Shown piece by piece: positions 22,941 through 33,759 of a stretch of DNA of 51,807 nt (its first letter is position 1; every line of letters begins with the position of its first letter). The DNA lies in the NCBI GenBank assembly GCA_021464525.1, contig JADRCO010000119.1, forward strand, positions 1 to 51,807. Reading direction: 5' to 3'. The DNA is from Rhizophagus sp. LPA8_4_AMF (taxonomy: Eukaryota; Glomeromycota; Glomeromycetes; Glomerales; Glomeraceae). A model generated the notes under the pieces. That model saw nothing but the letters and a program-made list of their open reading frames with translations. It was not told where the DNA came from and searched no databases. The translations under genes and the position numbers were made by a program.

Positions 22941-25444
22941 GTTTAAAAAATTGAAGGGTAGCGAAAAATAAAGTTGATGATATTAGGTAAAAGGAATGTA
23001 ATATTATGCTTTTACGTAAAAAAAAAACAAGAATATAGAATTTTGTGTAGATAATTCTGTATTTATAACGTAAATAAAAAAATTATTTGAGCAAAATTCT
23101 AATTGGTTACTTGTAATAAATACTTGTAGTAAATGTATAAAACAAACAAAGTAAAATAGAGTTCGTTATCATGTCACACATCGTATCACGACCACGCATA
23201 AGTCACAGTGAAATATTTTTCAAATCATTTCAAATCAAATTTTAACCAAAAATATTAATGATCAGTAAAGTCTTTATTCCATATTCAATTTTAACCGTTG
23301 AAATTATCAATCTAACTCCAATCTTGGCATGTTTACCAAACATTTCTATAACCTTAATGTTGAAAATGTTTGTTATTGAAACGTAAATTTTAATTGAATA
23401 TCATACAGCGTTTGTTTAATTTAACATATTTTGGCCATTTTAAGGTTGTAACACCTCAAATTTGTTTATGATCAAAGAACTCAACACAGAACATTAATTG
23501 CATAAATGCAATAAATGTAATAATTGGTTAAATTGTATCGTAAAACAAATTTTTATAATAAAAATAATTAGCAAGTAATTGCTTAAAATAATTCCTTGCC
23601 CAATCTTTTTATACTTTTCGCTAAAATTTATATCCATATTTCGGAGTTTCCGGATTTTAAATGAGATACACGACATATGATTATCACTTCAGCCTAAAAA
23701 ACAACCCTTCTACTTTAAAGTCATGTTTAGTCAAGATTTTACGCCTATTTACAGTATACTTTTCTTCGAATAATGATTTTTATAACGAATGTTCAATGTT
23801 TAATAAATTTGTAACACATATAACATGCAATATTTCTGTTGTGTTACAGATCATGAGAAATATTGTAGCATCGGGAATTTTTTTGTTTGATAGTTGCATT
23901 AATTTGATTAATGCTGTATCACAATATTATTAGTATTATTTATCTTTACAGTCAACCATTAAATATCGTTTTTATATAACTATTTGTTCCTGTAAATTAC
24001 CCAAAAAGTTTTTGTATCATGTTAAACAAAAAATACTTTAATGCTGTCAGTTAAAAAGTTGGTTAATCTAGTTCAGGGTTTCTTTAGAATACAAAATTGT
24101 ATATTTATACAAATTTGAATAATTTTATGTAAGGGGTTTAGGGTTACCTCGCACATTATTTAACTAATAAAAACAATGAGATCATGCGTTTTATTTTAAT
24201 TCTTCATTTGGACCCATGTTTCTATAAAAATTGTTTAAGTATATTGAAATGTGATGGTAATGAATGGTAATAATGGTAAAAATTAACTGTTAAATGTGAT
24301 ATCAGATATTACCTGAAATTTCCGAATATATGATTAGTATATCATTCCTATATTGATAATAGCATGATATTAATCCATCCATTCAAATTTCATGGTGAAG
24401 GCGTTAAAACGGAGAAACAAAGGTAGATCGAAAATCTCCCCTTGGAGATAATCATTCAACATTTTCTTTGTCAAAAAATATTAATTTTATATAAACATAT
24501 TGTACATCAATTACGAATATATTATTTGAATACACATATACGACATTTATGAGAAATTTACAAATATGTTATTCCTGTATTTACGGTAGATAATATTATA
24601 AAAAAAAAAATAAGTATTTTTATTAAAAAAAACTGAAAAAAAAAATATGCAAGTAAGAGAGATATAATTAAGATAAAACTTCACTATACATATTATATAT
24701 ATATATATGTTGTACTGTAACATACACGTCGTATAAAGTTATGTACATACACGTACTTATTTTTTTTTGTATTTAATTAAAAAGTCGTGAACTCGTAACG
24801 GTAATAAATTATTTAAATAAATTCAATTCTCCGATAAAATTGTTTTTTTTTAAAAAAATAAGGCTTTTCTCGCTTTTTTATTTTTTTTTTTATTAATATT
24901 TGAAATATTATTCGTCAAATGCATATTAATGCATACAACTGTTTTTAATTTCTTTGTGATTAAAACAAAAAAATAAAAATAAAAATAAATTTAATAATAA
25001 ATTAAAATTATAATAAATTAATATTATAATTAATTAAAATTAATTAATTAAAATTAAATTAAATTTGAAATTTAAATTAAATTTAAATTAAATAAAATTA
25101 ATTGTAAAAAAAATCGTTACGATTTCTCTTGGAACTCAAAAAAAATAAAAAATAAAAAAAATAAAAAAAATGAAAATAAAAATTTTTTCACGATTCATAA
25201 TAATATTATACTATTTGCTATATCAGTCAAAGTGCGTCCATCCCGTAGCAAAAAATGACACCTACTGTACACTACATGAATAATCATTATTAGGGGTAAA
25301 ACATGAGTCAAGGAGTTCTCTTGCATTTATTACGCAATGATTACACAGGTTAATCCGTCAAATGTTACTAATTATTTAAATCACGTGTGACCACGTGCAT
25401 TCATGCGTCTTGATACTTGGGAAAAAAAAAAAAAAAAATTTTTG
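22941..25444. other. Intergenic, no gene seen
   Basis: Upstream of receptor copy 2, then about 2 kb of spacer ending in low-complexity AATTAAATT-type sequence (24960-25110). The plus-strand frame at 23661-23933 has no recognisable domain or splice context. Confidence 0.5.
25422..25440 (-). terminator. RNA polymerase III T-run terminator of tRNA-Asp
   Basis: The plus-strand A run just below the tRNA is a T run on the transcribed strand, within a few bases of the tRNA 3' end. Confidence 0.75.
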
Positions 25445-25528
25445 CTCTCGGTCGGGGAATTGAACCCCGGTCTCCCGCGTGCTGGATACCCTGACAGGCG
25501 GGGATACTAACCACTATACTAACCGAGA
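25445..25528 (-). tRNA. tRNA-Asp(GTC) with a 12-nt intron
   Basis: Read on the minus strand, the acceptor stem is TCTCGGT pairing with ACCGAGA (7 bp). The D arm is GTATAGTGGTTAGTAT, the anticodon stem CCCGC/GCGGG, the loop CTGTCA...C and the T arm CGGGG-TTCAATT-CCCCG. The intron GGGTATCCAGCA sits one base after the anticodon GTC, the usual nuclear tRNA intron site. A run of T follows the 3' end, as expected for an RNA polymerase III terminator. It is an isolated gene. Confidence 0.93.
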
Positions 25529-26620
25529 TCTAATCGTTAGATGATCGTTAAAAAATTGTTACTTATAATAAATTTTTCTTTAATAAAAAATAAAAAAAAA
25601 ATTCACGGAATTTGTAAAGATGAAAAGAAATGATGATAATTTGAATAATGACATACTTTTCATAGTTTTCATAATTTTTCAAACTTTTCATATTTTTCAT
25701 AAAAATAATAAAAATTTTGATATTAAAAAAATTTTTTTTTTTTTTTTTGTAACTCTCTCTTTTGAACAAACAATTCTTCTCAAGCACATGAAGCGCAATG
25801 CAATCTAAATAATTGTAGATGTTGATCAAATCAAATATTTTTCAAAACTTTAATAATATTTAATTTCTTTACTATCCTTGGAAATTTGAACAGGAAAATC
25901 CTTTCCACATGTTGACAGTTTTATAAGCGGAAAACTATCGGAGTTCTAATGTTTTACAAATGTTTTTATAGTAATTCGTCAAAAAAAAAAATCTTATTGA
26001 GCCACCAAAACCTTTATACTTTTGTCTCATTGTCATTGTTTTGGTTTTACAAAAGAATTTTTTGTACATTGCATTACATAGTCAAAAAAAAAAAAAAAAC
26101 GAAAATACTACTCATTTTTTCTTTTGTTCTTGTTTATATTTGATGCAACTAAAAACAAAACCATTTTGAATTTTGATTGTCAAAGGCGTACTTCATTTAA
26201 GTTTTATTGGCTACCTGGATCACGCTAATAGTTCCCAATTCGTGGGGGATTACCGGATTACACACATTTGAAACATTCCATCATTGTAAAAAAAAATAAA
26301 AAATATGCAGTTAATCTATTACCATTTTAAAAATTGCAGATTATTACTTTGCCTCCTGGTCCTCAAAAAAAAAAAAATTTTTTTTTTTTTTCATATTATC
26401 ATCCGTTTCTTCTTTCTTCTTTCTTTTCTTCTTCGGCCTACTTTGTAAAAAAATTCGTTTATTATTCACTTCTTTTGGATCTTTAAACCATTAATAGAAG
26501 TTTTTTTTTTTGTTTTTTTTTTACTTTGAATAGTAGTGCCGACCTTTTTTTTTTTTAAAAAAAAAAAAAAAATAATTGTCAAATATAATTAATTATAATA
26601 ATTATTATTTTTTTTTGGCA

Positions 26621-26656
<36 letters not shown>

Positions 26657-26938
26657 GCAATATTTTTTTTTTTTTTTATTATTATATTTTCATTCATAGC
26701 TGCAAGCGGCTAAAAAAGAATAGAGGTATTGTTTATTTTAAATATTCTCACATACATAACGTATATATAATAGACAAATTATTTGTTATCATTATTTTCA
26801 TTCTTTAAAACTCCCCATCCAAATTTTTAAAAGTCAAAAGTTAACGTAATAACTCATTTTAAAACACTCTCCCTTTTTGGATCTACAAGTAAATTTTGTT
26901 TAAAAGAAGGAAGAAAGAAGAAACAAACAAAAAAAACA
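25529..26938. other. Intergenic, low complexity, promoter of the RING gene at its end
   Basis: Long A and T tracts (26360-26400, 26540-26690), with the phrase GGCAATATT followed by T runs occurring twice. No coding segment recognised. The last 200 bases precede the RING gene start. Confidence 0.5.
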
Positions 26939-29900
26939 ATGGAGACAGAAAGAGTGACCTTTGTTAGAGAGATTGAAGGTTATTTAAATAATAAACGATG
27001 TTTATATGAAGCTGAAGGTAGAAGAGAATATCTTCCTTTAGTAGATCAAGCTCTTATATTAATAAAAAATATGAAAAATGTTACAACGACTGAGACAATT
27101 ATTCAACAAACTCAACAAAGGTGAGTTATATTGGGTAGTTTTGGGTTATATTGGGTAGTTTTGGGTTATGTTGGGTAGTTTTGGGTTTAGGTTTTGAATT
27201 AAGGCCGTTGACCACGTAAAAATGAATCGTAACACGCAATTGGAAATATAATTTATACATGAAGGAAGGGAATTAAGTGATATTATTCATGTAATGATCG
27301 TGAATTTTTTCGTCATACATGAACGAAGGGAATTAAATGATATTATTTTTGTCCTAATACTAATGATCGTGAATTTTTTCGTTATACATGAACGAAGGGA
27401 ATTAAATGATATTATTTATGTCCTAATACCAATGATCGTGAATTTTTTCGTCATGCATGAACGAAGGGAATTAAATAATACTTTTCATATCTTTAATACT
27501 AATGGTCGTAAATTTTTCGTCATACATGAACGAAGGGAATTAAATGATACTTTTCATATCTTTAGTACTAATGGTCGTTAATTTTTAAATTTTAGTGCTT
27601 GCAATCGTCCTACATTTGATAGACCATCAGAAAAGATGTATCATTATGCTGAGGGTGAAGCGATTGACTGTGCAATATGTATTGAACATGTAGAGGCTAA
27701 TCAAGCTCAAGTTAGATTATCATGTGGACATATTTATCATTTGAACTGTCTAGGGTAATTAATATTTGTCCTTTAAAGGTTTATAATTTGTATATTAAAT
27801 TATTAAATATTGGTTTTTTTAATACCCAACATATTAAATATAGGTCACACTTTAATCATTCAGGTAAATTTGTTGTTTTTCACGTTTAAAAAAAAATTAT
27901 ATAATATATATACAATTTGCAAGGTTGTCTAACGTCACGAAATTGGTAATTTTTTACAGGTGATTATAAATGTCCTTATTGTCGGATAGAAGTAGACAAA
28001 TATTCAAAACAACCAAGAATTTGGGAGCACCCTGTAAATGCACCACCACAGACGCAGAATCAAATTGATGCGGCTGATATGCCACATCCTGGTGAATTAG
28101 ATTTTGCAAATTTTCAACGTGGTATGTATTTCGCTAACAATTACGTTACAACAATTACGTGGGTTTAAATTTTTATTATCTTATTATATTTATAGGTGTG
28201 TTACAGGTAGTGAATTCATTATTTGGTGGTAGATTAAACCTTGGACATCCCTTCCGCAATGATAATGGGACCGAAGAAGATTATTATGATAATGACGAGT
28301 AGGTTTGTTATTAATACGTTGATAAAATTTAACAATTTTATTTAACCAAAATTTGCTTTTTTTAGTGATTCACCATCCGAAAATGATGATCCAATATATG
28401 ATCCGCGTTATGTTGGAAGTAATGACTCTGAAAGTTCCGATGATTCAGATGAATCCGATGATGACCACGAGTATGATCATGATTCTAACATTGGCTTCCG
28501 TTCACAACGTAATTCATATTATAGCAGCTCAAATGAAGCACTATCGTCATCGGCAAGACGAACAAATCCAAGGCTCTCAATGGGTAATTATAGTATTGAT
28601 GATATGATCAAACGTTTCATTATATAAACTTGATATACACATTTGATATTCACATTTGATATTCACAATATTCACATATTTACAATAATTTTTCTTTCAT
28701 CCATTTCACAAGATTCTACAATAAGGACACGATCAATATCACGTAATCGGCCTCGTCCTGATTCAATGAGGTGTGTTTTTTTTTCAAATATTTCAAATAT
28801 TTATCAACTTTTAACTCGTTAAATAGTTGATATGATAATAATCTTGGTCTATAATTTCATTATATTCCATTATTATAGTGGTTCAGCATTTCGAAGGTTC
28901 GATAATGGATTGAAATTCTTTCATAGTTTATCACACGTGCTAATCAAACTTTATTTGAATGAAAACTTAATTATTTTGAACATTCTCAATTTGTACTTAG
29001 TCGCCCTAGTCGCCCTTCAAGTTTCGTTCCAGATACTACGCCAAGATCTGAAGTTAACGAAATGTCTAGGTACCGAAATGATGATTATTATCCACAAAGA
29101 CCTGATTTCATTAATATGCCTCGATTTCGTGGTCAAGATATCTATAGAAATGATATCTCAAATAATGAGCGTATCGTGTATCATGGGCAATTAAATAATT
29201 CATCAACTACTAATAATCAAAGCAACGAACAAACATATAATAATGCGAATAATGGACATTTTTTTAATACGCTTCCGCAAACTATTATTAATGCATCACA
29301 ACAGTCAACAATGTCATCAAATTATCATAACTCAAGTCTTTATAGAACCCCAACAGATTCTGAATTCGAATTTTCAAATGCCTTATACAGACACGCTTCG
29401 ACATCATCCCGATTAAGAAATATGTATCAAGATGGTTCTACAACAGACGATTTGATGGACGGCGAATCTGATTCAAGCAATTCATCTTCAGAGGATTCAG
29501 ATGATGAAGACGAAGTGATGTTCACCGGTTCGTTCAATTGGGGTGAGAAAATCTGTGTGATTTATTATTTTATAGATATTATAGTAATTAAAGAAATTTT
29601 TCTTTTTCTTTTTTTTGGAATATTTATTTTTTCTTTATTAATAATTACAAAAGATGCAAGTAATGATATGGATACTTCTGATGATGATGATTCTGAAAGC
29701 GAAAATGAAGGCTACCGTAGAAGTTTCTCACATCGTTCTTCCTTATCTTCTATTTCTCCCGTATCCTCGGATGATGAAGAAGGAAATGAGAATGATAACG
29801 AATCAATTGTTACCACATCAACGAACAATTCTAGGCCTGATCAACAATGGTATAAACCATGGTCTTGGTATAATAATGATACATCAACCTTGAACCAAAC

Positions 29901-29976
29901 TACTACTAGAACTACAACTATATCAGCATCTGATACTGATGCTACAATTAGTAGTGGCGAAGACGATTTTGAGTAA
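26939..29976 (+). CDS. RING-finger protein, probable E3 ubiquitin ligase with acidic tail
   Basis: Ten-exon model: 26939-27120, 27596-27754, 27844-27863, 27960-28121, 28196-28298, 28366-28583, 28713-28770, 28879-28896, 29001-29542, 29654-29976, 594 residues. Exons 2-4 encode a RING: CAIC, then CGHIYHLNC, then CPYC, with all eight zinc ligands present. A helical N-terminus precedes it. The remainder is disordered: Ser/Asp-rich acidic blocks (near DESDDD and SEDSDDEDE), Asn-rich and Arg-Ser segments. RING proteins of this layout transfer ubiquitin from an E2; the substrate is unknown. Two exons are tiny (20 and 18 bases) but keep frame. The RING sequence and the matching intron phases make the model convincing; the edges of the small exon 8 are the weakest part. 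Confidence 0.82.
27124..27190. repeat. Tandem repeat in first RING-gene intron
   Basis: Three copies of a 22-base unit (TATATTGGGTAGTTTTGGGT-like) directly after the splice donor. Confidence 0.85.
27237..27590. repeat. Minisatellite in first RING-gene intron
   Basis: About five copies of a unit of roughly 60 bases containing CATGAACGAAGGGAATTAAA and GATCGTGAATTTTTTCGTC. An open frame across the repeat (27294-27581) is a by-product of the unit length being close to a multiple of three. Confidence 0.85.
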
Positions 29977-31289
29977 ATTTTTCGTAAGATGGTAAGTGAT
30001 GGAGGTCGTGTTGTAATTAATATGATGATATATACCATGAAAGATGCTTTTGATTTATAATTCAAAAATAATCAAAAGTCCCGCAATAAGCATTTGTTAT
30101 TCGCTATAAATAATTTCTTTTTCTAGTTAGATTATATACCTAAAATAATGGACTATTAAAGAAGAAAGAAAGAAAGAGTGAATATATTATTTATAAGTAA
30201 GACACATATATATATAGTTAAATAATTGGATATGAACAAAAAGGAGAATATTAATATCACATTTAGTATGTTTATATAATATATAAAAATATAGAAATTT
30301 CTTTATAAATTTCATCCCTTGGAGATTATTGAGTATTTTTTTGTAATCTTTTTTTTTTATATTATTATTATTTGATTTTATTCTTTCCTTATTACTCAGT
30401 TCTCTCCGTTTAATTAGTACATCAATTATATATAATTATATATATATATATAGTATTTTAATATTTTATTATTGTAAAAAAGTACATATAATAATAACAA
30501 GTTTTTTTTTTTTAAAAAAAAAGTATAAATTGATTTGTAATTGATAATTTGATTATTGAATTTGTTCCATTCGTCCAATTCATCCGTATAAAATTATTCA
30601 GTATAGTGGTCATATTATTATCACTTTGTCAGGGCTCAGGACGTTGATCGAAGAATGATTTACCAAATGTATCATAGTGATATCATTAAAATAACGTGAC
30701 TTACATAAGCTGGTATTTCTAAGCCACAATAAGAGCTAGGGCGAAGTTTTAATTGTTAATGAACAAAATATAATTGGGGAACCTTAATTTAACTTTTCTT
30801 TACACTAAACAATTAATTTTTTATTTTATTTATTTATTTTTTTTTATTATTATTGTTTACATAATTTTATTATTATATTTTAATACATGTATTAGTAATT
30901 GAACGAAATTTATAAGAAAAAAAAATTACAAGATCATATTGTAAAATACAGTAACGTGGTCTATTTAATCATGGTTCACTTTTACTATAATAATTTTTTT
31001 TTTTTTTTAAAAAAAAAAACAAAATTTCAACCACTGAAAATCGTTATACGTGATTGATGGCTTACACAAATGTACAATATATAATAAAAGCAACCTAATC
31101 TAAACAACATGGCAAATGCATCTGTCCAAAATTTATTCTAACTTAAACACTGTAAAAAATTAGTTTAAACTTGCTAATCACCCTACGACGCTTATCTTTA
31201 ATTGATAATTGCTCTCATTATTATTATTTTCCATTTTCTTCGATCCTCTATATACTCCTCCAAAAAATTTCTCTCTCTTTTCCTCACTT
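29977..31289. other. Intergenic, no gene seen
   Basis: 3' region of the RING gene then AT-rich spacer. A GAAAGAAAGA run occurs at 30160-30178. No gene recognised. Confidence 0.5.
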
Positions 31290-31690
31290 TTTTCTTTAAA
31301 TTATCTTTACCTTGATACCTTTGGCTGAACCGTTATCTAAGCCTTTTTTATATCGATCAGTTCCCAGAGGTGCTGTACTCCCTTCTGTGATGTTGACTCG
31401 ACTCTTGATCTTGAAATATCGCTATTCGTGTCGTCGAACGCTTTTTAGCTGCTTCGTCAAATGATTCATACCATTGATCACATTTACCAGTTGATACGTA
31501 ATGTTTTACTAGATTGCCGGTTCTGCTTCGTGTAATAATCCTTTCCTGAATTTAATTAACCGTATCAACCACCTCTTCAACCATTGCTTGCGTTTCCTGT
31601 ATATCTTCTCTTTTAAATTCAACTTCTCTTTTTTCCTTTTACACACCTTTTACCATTACCTAACATATGATTGGCACATGAAACAACTGA
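31290..31690 (-). pseudogene. Decayed coding relic, family not recognised
   Basis: On the minus strand the sequence reads like protein in neighbouring frames: NHMLGNGKRC near 31670, FKREDIQETQAMVEEVV near 31590, LVKHYVSTGKCDQWYESFDE near 31480 and EGSTAPLGTDRYKKGLDNG near 31360, then a stop. It is more GC-rich than its surroundings. At least two interruptions separate the pieces, so it looks like an old gene fragment. I do not know the family. Confidence 0.5.
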
Positions 31691-33270
31691 TACATGTATA
31701 TTTTTTTCATGCCCTTAACTAGTAATAAATAACATTTACCCCTTTCAATAGCCACGGAATTATAATTTCTCATTTGATTTGTTCTTGATGTAATAAATAG
31801 ATATAATTGGTTCACTTTTGGAAACTGACGAATTATAAGTAACTAGTTAATATTGATTTACCGTCAAATCCTACATCTGTAAATTTATCAAATAGTACTC
31901 AACTACCCATTTAAGAAATTTATAACAATTATGTATCATCTTTTATAAACTTAACAATTATCAGGATTTCCATCGGTCCATCCTTACATTTTTTTACATT
32001 ACAATTCCTCAGTAATTTACTAAAATTTGATTCTCGTCGGAATATTTTTCACGATCGTAAAATTTATTTTTTTTTTTATCGAAAAAAAATATTAAATGAA
32101 ACATGTATTAATAATTTATATAACACGAAAACAATAATAAATAATAAATCGGTTTTAATTAATTTAATTTCATTAAATTCATTCAAAATTTTAAAAAGTA
32201 CGACCGTAATTATAATCGATTTTTTTTTTTAATTATTCCTTCTGCTTTATATTTATCTATTAAATCAGTGTATTCTTCTAAATTATCAAAAAATAATTTT
32301 AAAGATTTCTAATTTTAATTGGTCTATAACGAAAACTTGAGCGAAACTATTTGTGTGTGATAACACGGTTAATATAATTCAAACCAAAACATGTTTTTAA
32401 GTAAGAAATAATCCAGCGATTTAAATATTGTAAATTGATTAATAATTTTTCTAATTCTAAAAAATATTACAATTTCTAGATAACATGATTTTAAGATACA
32501 TTTGATCTGATAAATAACCTGAATAATCCTTTTTTTATTAATTTCATACCAACAATTACATACATTAATATTACCATTCAATTCCAACGTTTCTTAAATT
32601 AATAAAATATGAAAGTATTTTCGTGAAGAAGGCTAGTCCACGTGTACTGGTATTAACGTACAGAATTTTATAGGAATTGAGGGTTTTTTAAGGTATATTT
32701 AACGAATTGGAACTTTTTAAATACAATCAAAATAAATAATATTATTAAAAAAAATAAAAATAAAATAAAAAATAAAGTAAAAAATACATTTTAAAATAAA
32801 AATAAATGTTAAAAAGGTCTATTTATTATTTATTGATTTTTTCCCATGATTCATGACTCTAGCGCCATTTTGACAATTCTAACGTCATTTTGGCACATTT
32901 TTTTTGATCAGTCATCATTTCAATATTTTAAAATTTTATAGATATAATGTATTAATTATGTATTAATTAACTTAAATCATGAGTCATAGTTATTGAGTTA
33001 CTGAGTTATCAAAAATCAGAAAAAAAGTGTCTTCGTCACGTGCGCCTTGTGAATCTTGTTCACATGTTTATCAACCGTCTCATTTGTTAATTGATATATT
33101 CCATTGAACGGTTCGCTCGAAATCAATGAAGTCAATTGCGATAATCTGAAATTAAAGAATCCGAATTATTGGATAGTAAAAAATATTCCTTAAGAAGGAA
33201 CGAATCGAGAAAAAAATATAATACCTTGATTGCGTTTAAATGTATTTATAAAAAAATTGCTCATTTATAA
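31691..33270. other. Intergenic, one weak coding-like island
   Basis: AT-rich. On the minus strand, 33146 down to about 33020 follows a good splice acceptor (TTTAATTTCAG) and reads as about 40 open codons (LSQLTSLISSEPFNG...), but I cannot link it to a gene. Confidence 0.4.
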
Positions 33271-33289
33271 TATCTCAACCATATTCCCA

Positions 33290-33744
33290 TCATTCAAAGT
33301 TCAAACACTGTTGCAAAGTCTGCGTTGTCATTTTCACGACTTTAACACCAACATCGGATCGCGTGACATTTACAAAGCCAATAAGAGTACCATAAATGTA
33401 TGACTTCATTGGTAACTCCATGAAGCAATTCTTTATGGTCTTCAGTACATGAGTCAGATGAGTCTCAAGTTTTGAATATTCACTTTTTAAAATACTAGCG
33501 ACCTTATCAATATTTGTGGTTATTTCTTTCGGTGTCATCTTGTCACCCAAAAATAATAAGGAGGGTTGACGATCTTTCCTCAGGACTATCTTCCGCAGGT
33601 TGTTATTCCTGAACTTCGATATAACTACTTCTTCCACGATCTCGATTTCTTTGATCACAACCACCACTTCAACAATCATCATCTATATATCTCTTTTTGA
33701 CACTATCTCTCTGACTTCCTCTTTCATGATCCATTTTGAGTTCA
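33290..33744 (-). pseudogene. N-terminal fragment of nuclear cap-binding protein CBP80/NCBP1
   Basis: The minus-strand frame from about residue 49 of the 33682 ORF (DKMTPKEITTNIDKVASILK, then MELPMKSYIYGTLIGFVNV and VKMTTQTLQQCLNFE) matches the first MIF4G repeat of NCBP1, which in animals reads LESNLEGLAGVLEADLPNYK, IYTTLVGLLNARN and EAMIRQLKESL. Upstream, a plausible native start at 33744 (MDHERGSQRDSVKKRY) is cut by a TGA after IDDDC and needs a different frame from the MIF4G part. The sequence ends after the first helical repeat, against roughly 790 residues for the whole protein. It is therefore a partial, broken copy; the working gene must be elsewhere. Confidence 0.65.
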
Positions 33745-33759
33745 CCTATATTTGCAAAT

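Noticed and set aside
23661-23933. 90-residue plus-strand ORF
   Set aside because: No recognisable motif, no splice context and residue use typical of AT-rich chance frames.
27294-27581. 95-residue repetitive ORF
   Set aside because: It lies in the first intron of the RING gene and is a translation of a minisatellite.
28353-28607. 84-residue Met-rich ORF
   Set aside because: Alternative frame of the acidic exon of the RING gene.
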